The notes: a model not told the origin generated them from the sequence alone. Positions 16,663 to 26,333 are shown, numbered from the stretch's first letter. The stretch is 45,595 nt of DNA from Flavobacteriaceae bacterium UBA6231 (GCA_002441545.1 DJWL01000179.1:1-45595), one strand, 5' to 3'. Numbers and translations: made by a program.

Positions 16663-17485
16663 TAATAGTAGGTCTTTTATATTTTTGAAAAGGCTGTTTT
16701 AATAAGTTATCAATTTGTCCGTTTTCAATTTCATCAGGAAATACATCAACACCAAAAACCAGTTTTTCTCTATCTAAATACATGTAGGTTCCTAGTAATC
16801 TGTCCCAAATAGAAAAAATATTTCCATAATTGGAATCGGTATAGGGCAATACGTAATGATGGTGTATTTTGTGCATATCGGGAGACACCAATACATAGCT
16901 TAAAACCGCATCCACCTTTTTAGGCAATTTAATATTGGCATGAGTGAATTGTGTAGCCACCAATGATAACGATTGATATAACATAACTATTCCCATTGGG
17001 GCGCCAATAACAAAGACGCCAAAAAGTGTAAAGACAAACCTGATAACACTTTCTAAAGGATGATGCCTGTTGGCCGTTGTGGTATCAACATGGTGGTCTG
17101 TATGATGCACCAAATGCACCATCCATAAAGGTTTCACTTTATGCTCAACAAAATGAGGCAGATAGGCCCCAAAAAAGTCCATTAACAAAACCCCGGAAAC
17201 GATGTAAACTGCAAGAGATGTTTGTGGCAACCAATTAAGAATACCAAAATTATTGGCCATGACCCAATCGGCCGACTTGAGCAATAAAAAAGCCAAAGCA
17301 AAATTGATAACGATAGTCGTTACGGTAAAAAACAAATTAGGAATGGCATGTTTCCATTTCCTGTATTTAAATTTAAATAACGGAACCGCGCTTTCCAATA
17401 ACCAGAAAAAGGTTAGGCCCCCTACCAAAAAGATACTTCGGTGGGATGAAGGAATGCTTTTGAAGTAGTTAAGAAGTTCCTCCAT
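16652..17485 (-). CDS. Sterol desaturase / fatty acid hydroxylase family protein
   Basis: A 277-residue membrane di-iron enzyme with about four to five helices. Histidine boxes are visible: HFVEH (near 131), HLVHHTDHHVD and NRHHP (about 143-162), and HKIHHHYVLPYTDSNYGN (about 205-222). The family uses O2 at a di-iron centre to hydroxylate or desaturate lipids in the membrane. The actual lipid substrate cannot be told from sequence. One nucleotide separates its start from the end of the thioredoxin-like gene, so the two are in one operon. Confidence 0.88.
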   Translation of the reverse strand: MEELLNYFKSIPSSHRSIFLVGGLTFFWLLESAVPLFKFKYRKWKHAIPNLFFTVTTIVINFALAFLLLKSADWVMANNFGILNWLPQTSLAVYIVSGVLLMDFFGAYLPHFVEHKVKPLWMVHLVHHTDHHVDTTTANRHHPLESVIRFVFTLFGVFVIGAPMGIVMLYQSLSLVATQFTHANIKLPKKVDAVLSYVLVSPDMHKIHHHYVLPYTDSNYGNIFSIWDRLLGTYMYLDREKLVFGVDVFPDEIENGQIDNLLKQPFQKYKRPTIINQ

Positions 17486-17486
17486 T

Positions 17487-18323
17487 TTAAATAGCTTTTA
17501 AGAATGTTATTACCTTTAATTTATCTTTTTCGCTTAATTTTTTATCATAAAATATTGCTTGGGTTTCATCTTCCATTTTTTTACAAGTCAAATATTTTAA
17601 GAAATAAAAAAAACTTTTATTAATGGAACTTAAGCTCTCTTCTTTAATCTTATCCAATAGCTTATTTGCTTTTTTGGTATTATTTAAAATTATAGCTTCT
17701 TGAATTTCATACATTTCAATCTTTTGTTCAAATTCATCCTTATTTTCTATATCGCTCTTTTTTAAGAGTTTTTGGGAATCACTAAAATAATCTTTTGATA
17801 CATTCAAAATATCCATTCTAACATCTTCGTTAAAATAAATACTGAAATCGTTATATCTTGAAGCCAATTGAAACGCTGTTGCAAAATTTGGGTTCTTATA
17901 ATAATTAATTAAATTTTGCTTAAAAAGACTTGTACTAATAGAATATTTGGTAAGTAAATTTAAAACTTGATCTTTAGATTTATAACTCATTTCTTTATAT
18001 AAAACCTTGCCATTTCCATCCATTAAAAAAATAAAAGGAATACCTCTTACACCATAGTTTGAAGCAAGACTTTTATTTGAATCAATGTCAATTTTAACAG
18101 GCACAAAATTCTGCATCAGCAATTTGACTTCATCTTTACTCCAAGATTCAAAATCCATTCTTTTACAAGGTCCACACCATGTTGCCCAAAAATCAACCAA
18201 CAAAAGTTTATCTGTCGCTAAGGCTATCTTTTGAGCTTCTTCAAAGGATGTTATCCAATTATCCGCATTTATATTTTGAAAAGCTAACAATACAGCTACT
18301 AAAACAAATGATATTTTTTTCAT
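17487..18323 (-). CDS. Secreted thioredoxin-like protein
   Basis: A 278-residue protein with a signal peptide (MKKISFVLVAVLLAFQNINA) and a thioredoxin domain containing FWATWCGPCKRM (Cys50 and Cys53), as in DsbD-like or TlpA-like folds, with GIPFIFLMDGNGKVL giving the cis-Pro loop. After about residue 130 comes a helical region of unknown type, rich in Lys and Glu. Redox-active in the periplasm by inference. It is followed immediately by the fatty acid hydroxylase gene. No clear promoter in the 46 nt before it. Confidence 0.85.
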   Translation of the reverse strand: MKKISFVLVAVLLAFQNINADNWITSFEEAQKIALATDKLLLVDFWATWCGPCKRMDFESWSKDEVKLLMQNFVPVKIDIDSNKSLASNYGVRGIPFIFLMDGNGKVLYKEMSYKSKDQVLNLLTKYSISTSLFKQNLINYYKNPNFATAFQLASRYNDFSIYFNEDVRMDILNVSKDYFSDSQKLLKKSDIENKDEFEQKIEMYEIQEAIILNNTKKANKLLDKIKEESLSSINKSFFYFLKYLTCKKMEDETQAIFYDKKLSEKDKLKVITFLKAI

Positions 18324-18369
18324 CCTTAAAATTTAGGTAAGAAAGATACTATATTTTTTTAAAAATATT

Positions 18370-18861
18370 TTATTTTATACATTTTTTCATCTCCTCAACA
18401 ATGTTAAAAGCCGCAGGACAAATAGCTACATTTTTCAACGTAAGATGTGATATTTGTTGAAACCTCTTGCGGTCGGTGTGCGGAAACTCACTACATGCCT
18501 TAGGCCTTACATCATAAATGGAACAATAATTATCTTCTCCCAAAAACGTACAAGGCAGGTTTTGCAGTACATAATCATTGTCTTCATCAATACGCAAATA
18601 CTGATTTATAAATTGTTGTGGTTTTAATTTAAAGTGTTTTGAAATGCGCTCTATATCCTTATCTGTAAAAAGTGGTCCCGTGGTTTTACAACAATTAGCA
18701 CATTGCAAGCAATCTGTACGTTCAAATTCCTGTTCATGCAGATCCTGCATGATATAATCTAAATTTTTTGGTGGTTTCTTTTTTAGCCTGTCAAAGAACT
18801 TCTTGTTTTCGTTATGCTTATCTTTGGCGAGCTTTGGAAGATTTTTTATAAAGTCTTGCAT
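18370..18861 (-). CDS. YkgJ family cysteine cluster protein
   Basis: A protein of about 163 residues with DCLQCANCCKTTGPLF followed by CTFLGEDNYCSIYDVRPKACSEFPH. This is the CxxCxxCC plus CxxY...RPxxC pattern of the YkgJ zinc- or iron-chelating family; the biochemical role is unknown. A longer frame begins at 18924, but those 21 residues come from a dispersed repeat. MQDFIKNLPKLAKDKH at 18861 is the natural start. Confidence 0.86.
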   Translation of the reverse strand: MQDFIKNLPKLAKDKHNENKKFFDRLKKKPPKNLDYIMQDLHEQEFERTDCLQCANCCKTTGPLFTDKDIERISKHFKLKPQQFINQYLRIDEDNDYVLQNLPCTFLGEDNYCSIYDVRPKACSEFPHTDRKRFQQISHLTLKNVAICPAAFNIVEEMKKCIK

Positions 18862-18878
18862 GCTGTAAAAATAACTAA

Positions 18879-18923
18879 AGTTCTCGATACATTTTCTATA
18901 AATCAAAATCATTCGAACAGACA
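18879..18923. repeat. Possible dispersed intergenic repeat
   Basis: The stretch begins AGTTCTCGATACATTTTC and ends AATCATTCGAACAGAC, with internal ATTTTC / CAAAAT complementarity. I recall this GTTCTCGATACA...TCGAACTGA arrangement as a common Flavobacteriia intergenic repeat. Only one copy is present in the window, so the call rests on recall and on the hairpin form. It falls in the 71-nt gap between two divergent genes. Confidence 0.4.
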
Positions 18924-18932
18924 ACTAACTAT

Positions 18933-19628
18933 ATGAAAGATTTATTTGGTCAAGCATTATTGGATTATCAAAAAGGACTATTTACTGAGGATATTATCAC
19001 CTCAACCAGTATTTCGGACGAAGATATATTGCCCGTTTCCTATCTATTTAGAACGTTTAAAGATATGCCCAAATTAGAGCAAAAGGCTTTAAGACTGGCA
19101 AAAGGGTCAGTTTTGGATGTGGGTTGTGGCGCCGGTAGCCATAGTTTGTATTTACAGAATAAGGGGTTTCAGGTTAAAGCCATCGATATCTCAAAAAATG
19201 CCATTGAGGTTTGTAAGCTCAGAGGTGTTAAACAGGCTGAAGTCAAGTCGCTTTTAAATGAAACCGAAACTTTTAACACAATCTTACTGATGATGAATGG
19301 TACCGGTGTGTTTCAAAAGTTGTCTAAACTTTCAAAATACTTAAATCATTTAAAATCATTGTTGAAACCAAACGGACAGATTTTAATGGATTCCTCAGAT
19401 ATTAAATATATGTATGAAGATGAGGATGGTGGTTTTTGGATGGATGCCCACTCCAATTACTATGGAGAGCTCGATTATTATTTAAGCTATAAAGGAGAAC
19501 AAGAGGATCCTATGAAATGGCTATACTTAGATTTTGACACCCTAAAATTAGCGTGCGAAACTGTCGGTTTACAATGCGATTTGGTTTTGGAAGGAGAACA
19601 TTTTGATTATCTGGCTAGGCTATCTTAG
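18933..19628 (+). CDS. Class I SAM-dependent methyltransferase
   Basis: A 231-residue protein with the SAM-binding motif I SVLDVGCGAGSHSLYL (about 65-80), motif II VKAIDIS, and a post-motif LLMMNGTGVFQKL. There is no sequence clue to the substrate. It is divergent from the YkgJ gene and its last 4 bp overlap the 3' end of the amidohydrolase gene. Confidence 0.86.
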   Translation: MKDLFGQALLDYQKGLFTEDIITSTSISDEDILPVSYLFRTFKDMPKLEQKALRLAKGSVLDVGCGAGSHSLYLQNKGFQVKAIDISKNAIEVCKLRGVKQAEVKSLLNETETFNTILLMMNGTGVFQKLSKLSKYLNHLKSLLKPNGQILMDSSDIKYMYEDEDGGFWMDAHSNYYGELDYYLSYKGEQEDPMKWLYLDFDTLKLACETVGLQCDLVLEGEHFDYLARLS

Positions 19629-21247
19629 TCCATTACCGGTTCTCCCCCAACAAAAGATTTGACCACTTTTATATTGGGGATATCGGCCAAATGTGCCTCC
19701 ATGATATTGTTATCAAGGATAATAAAATCGGCAAATTTACCAGCTTCAATACTACCTTTCTCGTCCTCTTCAAAATTGGAATGTGCAGCCCATATAGTCA
19801 TACCCTTCAAGGTTTCTTCCCTGCTCAATGCATTCTCCTTTTGAAAGCCGCCTTCGGGGAATTGCTTTAAATCCTGTCTTGCCACAGCCGCATAGAACGT
19901 TAAAAACGGACTCACCTGCTCCACAGGAAAATCGGTTCCTAAAGCAACTTTACCGTAATTATTCAACAAATCTTTATAGGCATACGCTCCTTTAATGCGC
20001 TCGTGTCCTAAACGGTCTTCGGCCCAATACATATCACTGGTAGCATGTGTGGGTTGCACTGACGGAATGATGCCATCAAACAAATCAAAATCTTCTGGAG
20101 AAATAACTTGTGCATGTTCAATTTTCCATCGTCTGTCTTTTTTACCTGCCAACACATTTTTATATATATTTAAAACCGTATGGTTTGCAGAATCCCCTAT
20201 GGCATGGGTATTCATCTGGAATTCTGAATTGGCAATACGCTTGGCATAGTTTCCAAAAGTCTCCAAATTGGTTAATAATAACCCAAAATGATTTGGCTGG
20301 TCGCTGTAAGGTGCTCTCAATAAGGCCCCTCTTGATCCCAAGGCGCCATCGGCATAAAATTTAAAAGACCTTACATTAAGTTTCTCTGTTTTAACAATAC
20401 CCTTGTTTAAATAATAATCTACATTTTCGGGCGTACCGGAAGCCATGGCATATACTCTAATTTTTAAAGCTCCTGATTGTTGCAAACTATCAATGATTTC
20501 AATTGCACTTCTGTCCAATCCGGCATCATTTACTGTTGTCAAACCATTTTCAAAACATATTTTTTGTGCTTTCATTAAAGCTTTTACAGTGTCTTCCAAT
20601 GTTGGCTCAGGCCAAAAATCCATCACTAAACTCTCTGCATTATCAATTAAAACCCCTGTTAATGCTCCATTTTTAGTCACTACTTCCCCTCCATCAATTT
20701 TACTGTCTATGGTTACTTTCCCTAAATCTAAAGCGGCTTGGTTGCATAAAACGGCATGACCATCAATACGTGTTAAAATAATTGGTTTTTCTGGAAATAA
20801 TTTATTGAGCAAATTATTATCAGGGAATTCTTTATTTTCCCAATCATTTTGATCCCAACCTCTTCCAACTATATATTTCTTTGTTGGATTTGCATTTGAA
20901 AAATCAACAACTCTATTAACTACCTCATCAAAACTTGAGGTCCCAACTAAATCTACTTGTTGTGAATTAAACCCTAAGCTTAAAAAATGACAATGGGCAT
21001 CGATGAATCCGGGCACAATGGTTTTACCTTTTGCGTCAATAATTTCTTCTGAAGTATATTTTTTTTGAATATCCTCAAACGTACCTACTCCAACAAATTT
21101 TCCGCTTTTTATAGCAAATGCTTCAGCTTCTTCAAAATTTGAATTAACAGTATAGACCTTGGCATTTATTATAATTGAGTCTACTTGAATTTTCTTTTGA
21201 CAAGAAACTATTGCCGTTACCAATAGCAATAAAATTATCTTTTTCAT
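19625..21247 (-). CDS. Amidohydrolase (YtcJ-like) lipoprotein
   Basis: A protein of about 540 residues starting MKKIILLLLVTAIVSCQKK, a lipoprotein signal with the lipobox Cys. A frame opens earlier at 21280, but the lipobox start at 21247 is clearly the real one. The amidohydrolase-3 barrel shows PGFIDAHCHF (metal His pair), FYADGALGSRGALL, NTHAIGD, KIEHAQ and LGTDFPVE, then a C-terminal composite domain with AGKFADFIILD. This class hydrolyses amide or imide bonds; substrates of the YtcJ branch are mostly unknown. Confidence 0.88.
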   Translation of the reverse strand: MKKIILLLLVTAIVSCQKKIQVDSIIINAKVYTVNSNFEEAEAFAIKSGKFVGVGTFEDIQKKYTSEEIIDAKGKTIVPGFIDAHCHFLSLGFNSQQVDLVGTSSFDEVVNRVVDFSNANPTKKYIVGRGWDQNDWENKEFPDNNLLNKLFPEKPIILTRIDGHAVLCNQAALDLGKVTIDSKIDGGEVVTKNGALTGVLIDNAESLVMDFWPEPTLEDTVKALMKAQKICFENGLTTVNDAGLDRSAIEIIDSLQQSGALKIRVYAMASGTPENVDYYLNKGIVKTEKLNVRSFKFYADGALGSRGALLRAPYSDQPNHFGLLLTNLETFGNYAKRIANSEFQMNTHAIGDSANHTVLNIYKNVLAGKKDRRWKIEHAQVISPEDFDLFDGIIPSVQPTHATSDMYWAEDRLGHERIKGAYAYKDLLNNYGKVALGTDFPVEQVSPFLTFYAAVARQDLKQFPEGGFQKENALSREETLKGMTIWAAHSNFEEDEKGSIEAGKFADFIILDNNIMEAHLADIPNIKVVKSFVGGEPVMD

Positions 21248-21278
21248 TTTGATTGTTTTCAGGATCAAGTAAAAATAC

Positions 21279-21306
21279 AAAAAGCGTTCAAAAAGGAACG
21301 CTTTTT
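21279..21306 (-). terminator. Rho-independent terminator of the TPR/barrel operon
   Basis: An 11-bp stem AAAAAGCGTTC / GAACGCTTTTT (21279-21289 and 21296-21306) has a 6-nt loop and is rich in T on the exit side of the minus strand. It begins about 25 nt after the stop of the outer-membrane barrel gene and just upstream of the amidohydrolase start. Confidence 0.8.
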
Positions 21307-21330
21307 ATGGTGTTTTGAAAAAAGAACATG

Positions 21331-23049
21331 TTAAAAATCAAACTTATAAGTGGCTCCTGCTAAAAACTGTATGCTTTGTACTGGAAAATTTTGCCAACGT
21401 TGATAACCTTCATTTCCTAGATTATTAGCTTTAGCAAATAACGAAAGTTGCTCGTTCACATGATAACCCAAATGAACATTGGCATCAAAATAACTATCTA
21501 AAACAACTGTAAATGGTGTAGTTGTTGAACCATCATTTAAAAAGAATTGGTCTTTTCTTTCTCCAATATAAAATAAATTAGCACCTGCAAACCATTGTTT
21601 ACTTATTTGATAATCTAAAAATAAAGAGCCTTTTACATCTGGTAAATTCCAAGCTTCTGCCTGACCATCGGTAGAGTAACTAAAATATTCTGCTTTTATT
21701 CCTAATTTGAAATTTCTATTAACATCTACATTTATTTCTCCTGCAAGACTAAAAGTATCAACATCATCATACACAATTCCGAAGGAGTTTCCATAAGAAT
21801 AGTTTTGAGAGGTTGCTGTAATATCATTATTTATAAAAAGTGCTTTATTTCTATCAGCTAAATAATGTCCGCTAATATTATAACTCATATTACTTGACAC
21901 TTTTCCCTTTAATCCAATTGAAGCGTTATATAACTGATCGGTTGGCATGATGTATAATGTTGGTGACACAAACGAATTATCAGAAGCAAAATCATGATAT
22001 GAGTTTTGAATTAAACCTCCTTGTATTCCGCCGTAAGCTATTAAAATATCATTTACCAGTCTATAAGAAGCCGTAACATTTGGGTAAATATAAAATTTAC
22101 TTTCACTGGCTTCAGTATCTTTTAAATAAAAGGCAGAAATACCTAAATTAACCGTTAAATCATCTTGTTTTAATTCGTAAGTTGGTGAAACTCCAATTTG
22201 AAAATTACCATACTTCAACTCTTCATCGGTATAATAATTTCTATCAAAAGAACCTCCCAAATAATCAAACACAATATCTGTTGAAATCTCTTCTCTATCA
22301 ATTGGTATATCTATTGATGATTTAACAATAAACCTGTTTTCTCCTGACCCTTGATTATCGCCAAATCGCCTGAACAAGAAACTTCCTGAATTGATATACG
22401 TGTTTTCAAAAGTGACATCACTACCAAAATGCACTCCAAAAAATGAATGACCTCCTTTGATATTGTTAGCTTCAGCATCATCAACCATTGCTAGTGGCAA
22501 ACCGTACCAATTATACCTTTGTTGTTGAAAACCTGCTTCTACATTCCAAGATAAATCTCTTAGTCTAGTTGCATAATTCACATTAATTTTTGAGTCTGAA
22601 AAATTATCATCTAAAAGCAAGTCTTGAATGCCTCCTTGAGAAGAATGATGGCTTACATAACCACCAATACTTTCTGTTCTGCTAATGGCATGATTTAAGT
22701 ACACTTCGCCTAAAACTGTTGTATAAGTTCCAACACCCAAAGTAGCATAGTTATCATATAGTTTAACAGGTTTTGCTTTGTCTACAACAGCGGCTTTCCC
22801 TTTAGCCGGTGTAAAAGTAGAGGCTACCGGAAAGGAGAAAATATTATATTTTATTTCTTTTTTTGTTGCAGTTTCTTCATCATCAATTGATGGTGTTTCT
22901 TTTACTTTAAAAGCATCTGCAATTGTTGGCGTGTAAGGTTTCACTACATTAATAACACCTGTACTTAAGGTATCTTTTTCCTGAGAAAATACTATTGAAG
23001 TACTTAATGTGATAACGGCTAATATGATTTTATTTATGTGCTTTCGCAT
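21331..23049 (-). CDS. Outer-membrane beta-barrel protein (TonB-receptor-like)
   Basis: A 572-residue protein with signal peptide MRKHINKIILAVITLSTSIVFSQ. A disordered segment VVKPYTPTIADAFKVKETPSI follows, then alternating aromatic/hydrophobic strands from about 95 to the end. It ends in an aromatic residue (YKFDF), the outer-membrane insertion signal. The C-terminal half, with LFLDYQISKQWFAGANLFYIGER and LSLFAKANNLGNEGYQRW, looks like the final strands of a TonB-dependent receptor, but no plug domain or TonB box is visible. It is probably a porin-like derivative. It lies 109 nt after the TPR gene and likely shares its transcript. Confidence 0.78.
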   Translation of the reverse strand: MRKHINKIILAVITLSTSIVFSQEKDTLSTGVINVVKPYTPTIADAFKVKETPSIDDEETATKKEIKYNIFSFPVASTFTPAKGKAAVVDKAKPVKLYDNYATLGVGTYTTVLGEVYLNHAISRTESIGGYVSHHSSQGGIQDLLLDDNFSDSKINVNYATRLRDLSWNVEAGFQQQRYNWYGLPLAMVDDAEANNIKGGHSFFGVHFGSDVTFENTYINSGSFLFRRFGDNQGSGENRFIVKSSIDIPIDREEISTDIVFDYLGGSFDRNYYTDEELKYGNFQIGVSPTYELKQDDLTVNLGISAFYLKDTEASESKFYIYPNVTASYRLVNDILIAYGGIQGGLIQNSYHDFASDNSFVSPTLYIMPTDQLYNASIGLKGKVSSNMSYNISGHYLADRNKALFINNDITATSQNYSYGNSFGIVYDDVDTFSLAGEINVDVNRNFKLGIKAEYFSYSTDGQAEAWNLPDVKGSLFLDYQISKQWFAGANLFYIGERKDQFFLNDGSTTTPFTVVLDSYFDANVHLGYHVNEQLSLFAKANNLGNEGYQRWQNFPVQSIQFLAGATYKFDF

Positions 23050-23089
23050 AATATCTATTGATGATTTATTATTGATGATTTACAATATA

Positions 23090-23119
23090 AAGGTCTCGAC
23101 TGCGCTCGACCTGACATTC
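23090..23119. repeat. Short palindromic repeat (CTCGACTGCGCTCGAC)
   Basis: AGGTCTCGACTGCGCTCGACCT is close to a perfect palindrome and I recall it as a frequent intergenic repeat of Flavobacteriia. It is followed by a short direct repetition of ACTTTATAAC (about 23120-23150). It separates the TPR gene from the barrel gene and could tune expression of the second gene, which is inference. Confidence 0.5.
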
Positions 23120-23158
23120 AACTTTATAACTCTTTAACTTTATAACTTTATCCCAAAA

Positions 23159-26100
23159 TTAATCTTCGGTTTTAATAGATGAATTGGTTTTAGCTTCTTC
23201 AGATTTTATAATAGTTAATTCTGCTTTAGCTTCAGAAACAAGGTCATCAAATTCCTTAAAGTTTTCAATAACACTTTCTAAAATATAGGTTGCTTGGTAA
23301 GCATCATTAAGCGCATAAAAATTCTTAGCCATTAGCACCAATCCTTTCGCACTGTAATATTTATATCCTGAAAAATCTTTAGCCAATCTTTGAATTGTGG
23401 TATTTGAGGCTTCATACTTGCCTTCTTTATTTTTAAAGTAGGCATTAAAATACAAAGCTTCCGCTGCAGTTTCTCCAGTTGCTACGTTTTCAACTTTAGC
23501 ATAATTGGTTTTTGCCTTGGCCTCGTCACCTGTTTTCATAGCTGAACGGGCTATTATGATATGAGCATCAGCTTCAATTTTAGTATCGATTTTAGAATTA
23601 GACAATACCTTTTCTGCGTACGAAACTGCTTCTTTATATTTTTCTAATTGATAATTGGCTTTCATTAAATTAGATTGAGCAAATATGACATTCTGTGGAA
23701 AATTAGCTTCTTCTTCCAATCTATGCAATAATGGCATTGCCAGATTATAGTTTTTGGCTTCTAAATAAAACTGTGATAAATGCAATAAAGCTTCTTCAGT
23801 AAATTCATTTTGTGATGCATCAACTACATATTTATAATGTGGTGCTGCATTAGAAGCTAAATCTTTTTTATAATACAATTGAGCCACATAAAAATGAGCT
23901 TGCAATGCGTGTAATCCATTTGAAAATTTATTGATATACCCATTAAATTGAGCAATGGCTTTATCGATATTATTATCTAAATATTGTTTTTCAGCAGCTT
24001 CATAAGTCGCATTATCCAAATCGGAATCAGACACTTCTACATAATCAAGTGTTCTTACCCAAGATGCATACTCATCTACTTTACCTAAATCAATGTAAAT
24101 TAAACGCGCAGTTGAAACAGCTTGAACCGCTTCTGGCGTATTTGGATAATCTGAAGCAACTTTTTTGAACTTAGTTAAAGCTTGATCATTTTTACTTGAA
24201 TTATAATACACTAGTCCTTGACGTAATAATGATTTTGGCACAAACGAACTCATTTTATATTCAGTATTCAACCGATTATACATTTGCATTGCTTTCTCAG
24301 TTTCATTTGCTTTTACGTATGAATTTCCTAATTCATACATGGCATCATCACGCAATTTTGACTTAGGATAATCTGAAATAAACTGTTCTAATTCAGAGAT
24401 TTTTTTGGAAGCTTGCCCAATATAACCAGCACTAATGGCTTTTTGAAAAAAGGCATAATCAGAATCAACTTCACTTAATTTATTAGCGTTATTGTAAGCT
24501 TTAATAGCATTGTTATAGTCACTACTTACAAAGTAAGCATCTCCTAAACGTAAATATGCATCATTCAATCTTACTTTATCCTCCTTTTTATTAGAAGTAA
24601 ACTGATTGAAATAACGAGTAGCTGGTTCATAGTTTTTAAGTTTGAAATAGGTATAACCCAAATTGTAATCAATATTTTCAAACTCTGGCGTTGATTTTGA
24701 AATAGCTTGTTGCTCAAACTGCTTGAAACCTATTAAAGCATCTTCATAATTAGCCAAATTATAGTCCGTTTCTGCTTTCCAAAAAGTTGTTCTGGCAGTA
24801 TACTTATCATCTCTTGGCTCTTTTAAAGATTGACTAAAAAGTGTTCCTGCTTCAAGAAATTGATTTTCATTATAAAGTTCAATACCTCTGTAAAATGCTA
24901 CTTTTTGATACGCTACTTTATTTTCAAAACTTTTTTTACCTTCAAGTAATTTTAGAGCTTCTTTATAATTTTTTGAAGTAATATATGAGTCAATTAAAAG
25001 AGTTTCTAGTTCTTCTTTATAACTTGATTTTGGATATTTTTCTAAATAACTAGCTAAAACTTGAGGTGCAGATTGATACGGATTTCCTATTTCGTAACTA
25101 ATCTTAGCATAATTTAACCAGGCATCTTCTTGAATTTTTAAATCGTAACTCATTTGAGATGCATTTCTAAAAGCGTTTAAAGCTTCCTGTTTTTTGTTGA
25201 GATTGATGTAGCTTTCGCCTAAATGATAATAAGCGTTTTGAGCCGTTGCATCATTACCCCCAATTATTTTATTGAATTCCGAAACGGCATTTTCATAATC
25301 TTTTTGCTTATAATGAGCATAACCTAACTGGTAAAAATCTGTATTATTCCATTTACCATTTTTACCTTTATAAGCATTTAAATACGGAATTGCTTCATCG
25401 TATTTTTCTAAATTAAAATAGCTTTCACCTATAATTTTTGAAAGCTCTGAAACTTCAGTTGCATCGCTTGTTACAAGTCTTTCCTTTGCCAATTCAATAG
25501 CTTTTTCAAAATTTCCTAATTTGAAATTTAAATCAGCTTGATAATAAGATAGTTTCTCTCTGTATTTTTCTTGGTCACTTACTTGCTCAAAATATTCATT
25601 TGCTTTATTATAATCATCTCCTTCATAAGCCATAAAACCAATATAATATTTGGCTTGCGAACCATATTCTTTTGAGTTTTCAACTTTACTTAAATATTTC
25701 TTTGCTTCTTTATATTGCTTTGATGCAAAAGCAGAATAGCCATTATTAAAATTGAATTTTTCGGTTTCTTTGCTAGATAAAGCATCTTCATTTACTTTAT
25801 CATACCATTTTCTGGCATAAGCATATTTTGAGTTTTCAAAGTAATAATCGGCTACATCTACAAAAGCAGTGTTGCGCTTTGTGCTTGTTGGATATTTCTT
25901 TACAAAATCTTCAACCAATTTGTCGGCATTTTGCTGATTCAATCTCACAGCACAATTGGCAATATAATAAGCACAATCAGATTGCAAAACTTCTTCTTTT
26001 GCTGTTTTTTGAATAGCACCAAACATCGATTGAGAGGCTAAATATTGTTGATTATTGTATAGTGATAATGCTTTTTGATAATCTACTAAATCGTTGGTGT

Positions 26101-26179
26101 AAGCTGCAGATTGTTGGGCTCTTAAGTGGAAGCTAAAACTTATGGCAATCCAAAAGAAAACTAGTTTTTTCAGAGTCAT
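23159..26179 (-). CDS. Large secreted tetratricopeptide-repeat protein
   Basis: A 1006-residue protein with signal peptide (LVFFWIAISFSFHLRAQQ) and TPR-type helical repeats over almost its whole length. Examples are YFNLEKYDEAIPYLNAYK, YAHYKQKDYENAVSEFNKI, YFKLKNYEPATRYFNQF and MYNRLNTEYKMSSFVPKSLL, and repeats in the N- and C-terminal thirds resemble BamD/CpoB-type outer-membrane lipoprotein-like TPRs (SKLRDDAMYELGNSYV). No lipobox is present, so it is periplasmic or held by a partner. It acts presumably as a scaffold. Its gene precedes the outer-membrane barrel gene and is divergent from ftsE. Confidence 0.88.
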   Translation of the reverse strand: MTLKKLVFFWIAISFSFHLRAQQSAAYTNDLVDYQKALSLYNNQQYLASQSMFGAIQKTAKEEVLQSDCAYYIANCAVRLNQQNADKLVEDFVKKYPTSTKRNTAFVDVADYYFENSKYAYARKWYDKVNEDALSSKETEKFNFNNGYSAFASKQYKEAKKYLSKVENSKEYGSQAKYYIGFMAYEGDDYNKANEYFEQVSDQEKYREKLSYYQADLNFKLGNFEKAIELAKERLVTSDATEVSELSKIIGESYFNLEKYDEAIPYLNAYKGKNGKWNNTDFYQLGYAHYKQKDYENAVSEFNKIIGGNDATAQNAYYHLGESYINLNKKQEALNAFRNASQMSYDLKIQEDAWLNYAKISYEIGNPYQSAPQVLASYLEKYPKSSYKEELETLLIDSYITSKNYKEALKLLEGKKSFENKVAYQKVAFYRGIELYNENQFLEAGTLFSQSLKEPRDDKYTARTTFWKAETDYNLANYEDALIGFKQFEQQAISKSTPEFENIDYNLGYTYFKLKNYEPATRYFNQFTSNKKEDKVRLNDAYLRLGDAYFVSSDYNNAIKAYNNANKLSEVDSDYAFFQKAISAGYIGQASKKISELEQFISDYPKSKLRDDAMYELGNSYVKANETEKAMQMYNRLNTEYKMSSFVPKSLLRQGLVYYNSSKNDQALTKFKKVASDYPNTPEAVQAVSTARLIYIDLGKVDEYASWVRTLDYVEVSDSDLDNATYEAAEKQYLDNNIDKAIAQFNGYINKFSNGLHALQAHFYVAQLYYKKDLASNAAPHYKYVVDASQNEFTEEALLHLSQFYLEAKNYNLAMPLLHRLEEEANFPQNVIFAQSNLMKANYQLEKYKEAVSYAEKVLSNSKIDTKIEADAHIIIARSAMKTGDEAKAKTNYAKVENVATGETAAEALYFNAYFKNKEGKYEASNTTIQRLAKDFSGYKYYSAKGLVLMAKNFYALNDAYQATYILESVIENFKEFDDLVSEAKAELTIIKSEEAKTNSSIKTED

Positions 26180-26206
26180 TAAAATTTAAGGTTTTAATTT
26201 AAAAAT

Positions 26207-26239
26207 CAAAGATAATTTAATCTAAATCTTATAACGCAA
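26207..26239 (-). promoter_or_regulatory. Promoter of the TPR/barrel operon
   Basis: A perfect -7 element TATCTTTG (26214 to 26207) has TTG (26239 to 26237) 22 nt upstream on the minus strand. The spacer is slightly long. The TPR ATG is 27 nt downstream of the -7 box. Confidence 0.6.
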
Positions 26240-26333
26240 CAATCGTGCTATAATTATAAACCGAGTTATTAAAATTAAATTTTAAGTAAATTTGACTTCT
26301 TTATAGACTAATTTTCACTCCTTTATTATGACC

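Noticed and set aside
19995..20759. Several 80-100 residue frames antisense to the amidohydrolase
   Set aside because: They overlap the metal-binding motifs of the amidohydrolase, have Cys- and Ser-rich low-complexity sequence, and no promoter.
23159..26179. Possible DNA-level tandem repeat in the TPR gene
   Set aside because: The repetition is at the level of degenerate helical protein motifs; no long identical DNA units are visible.
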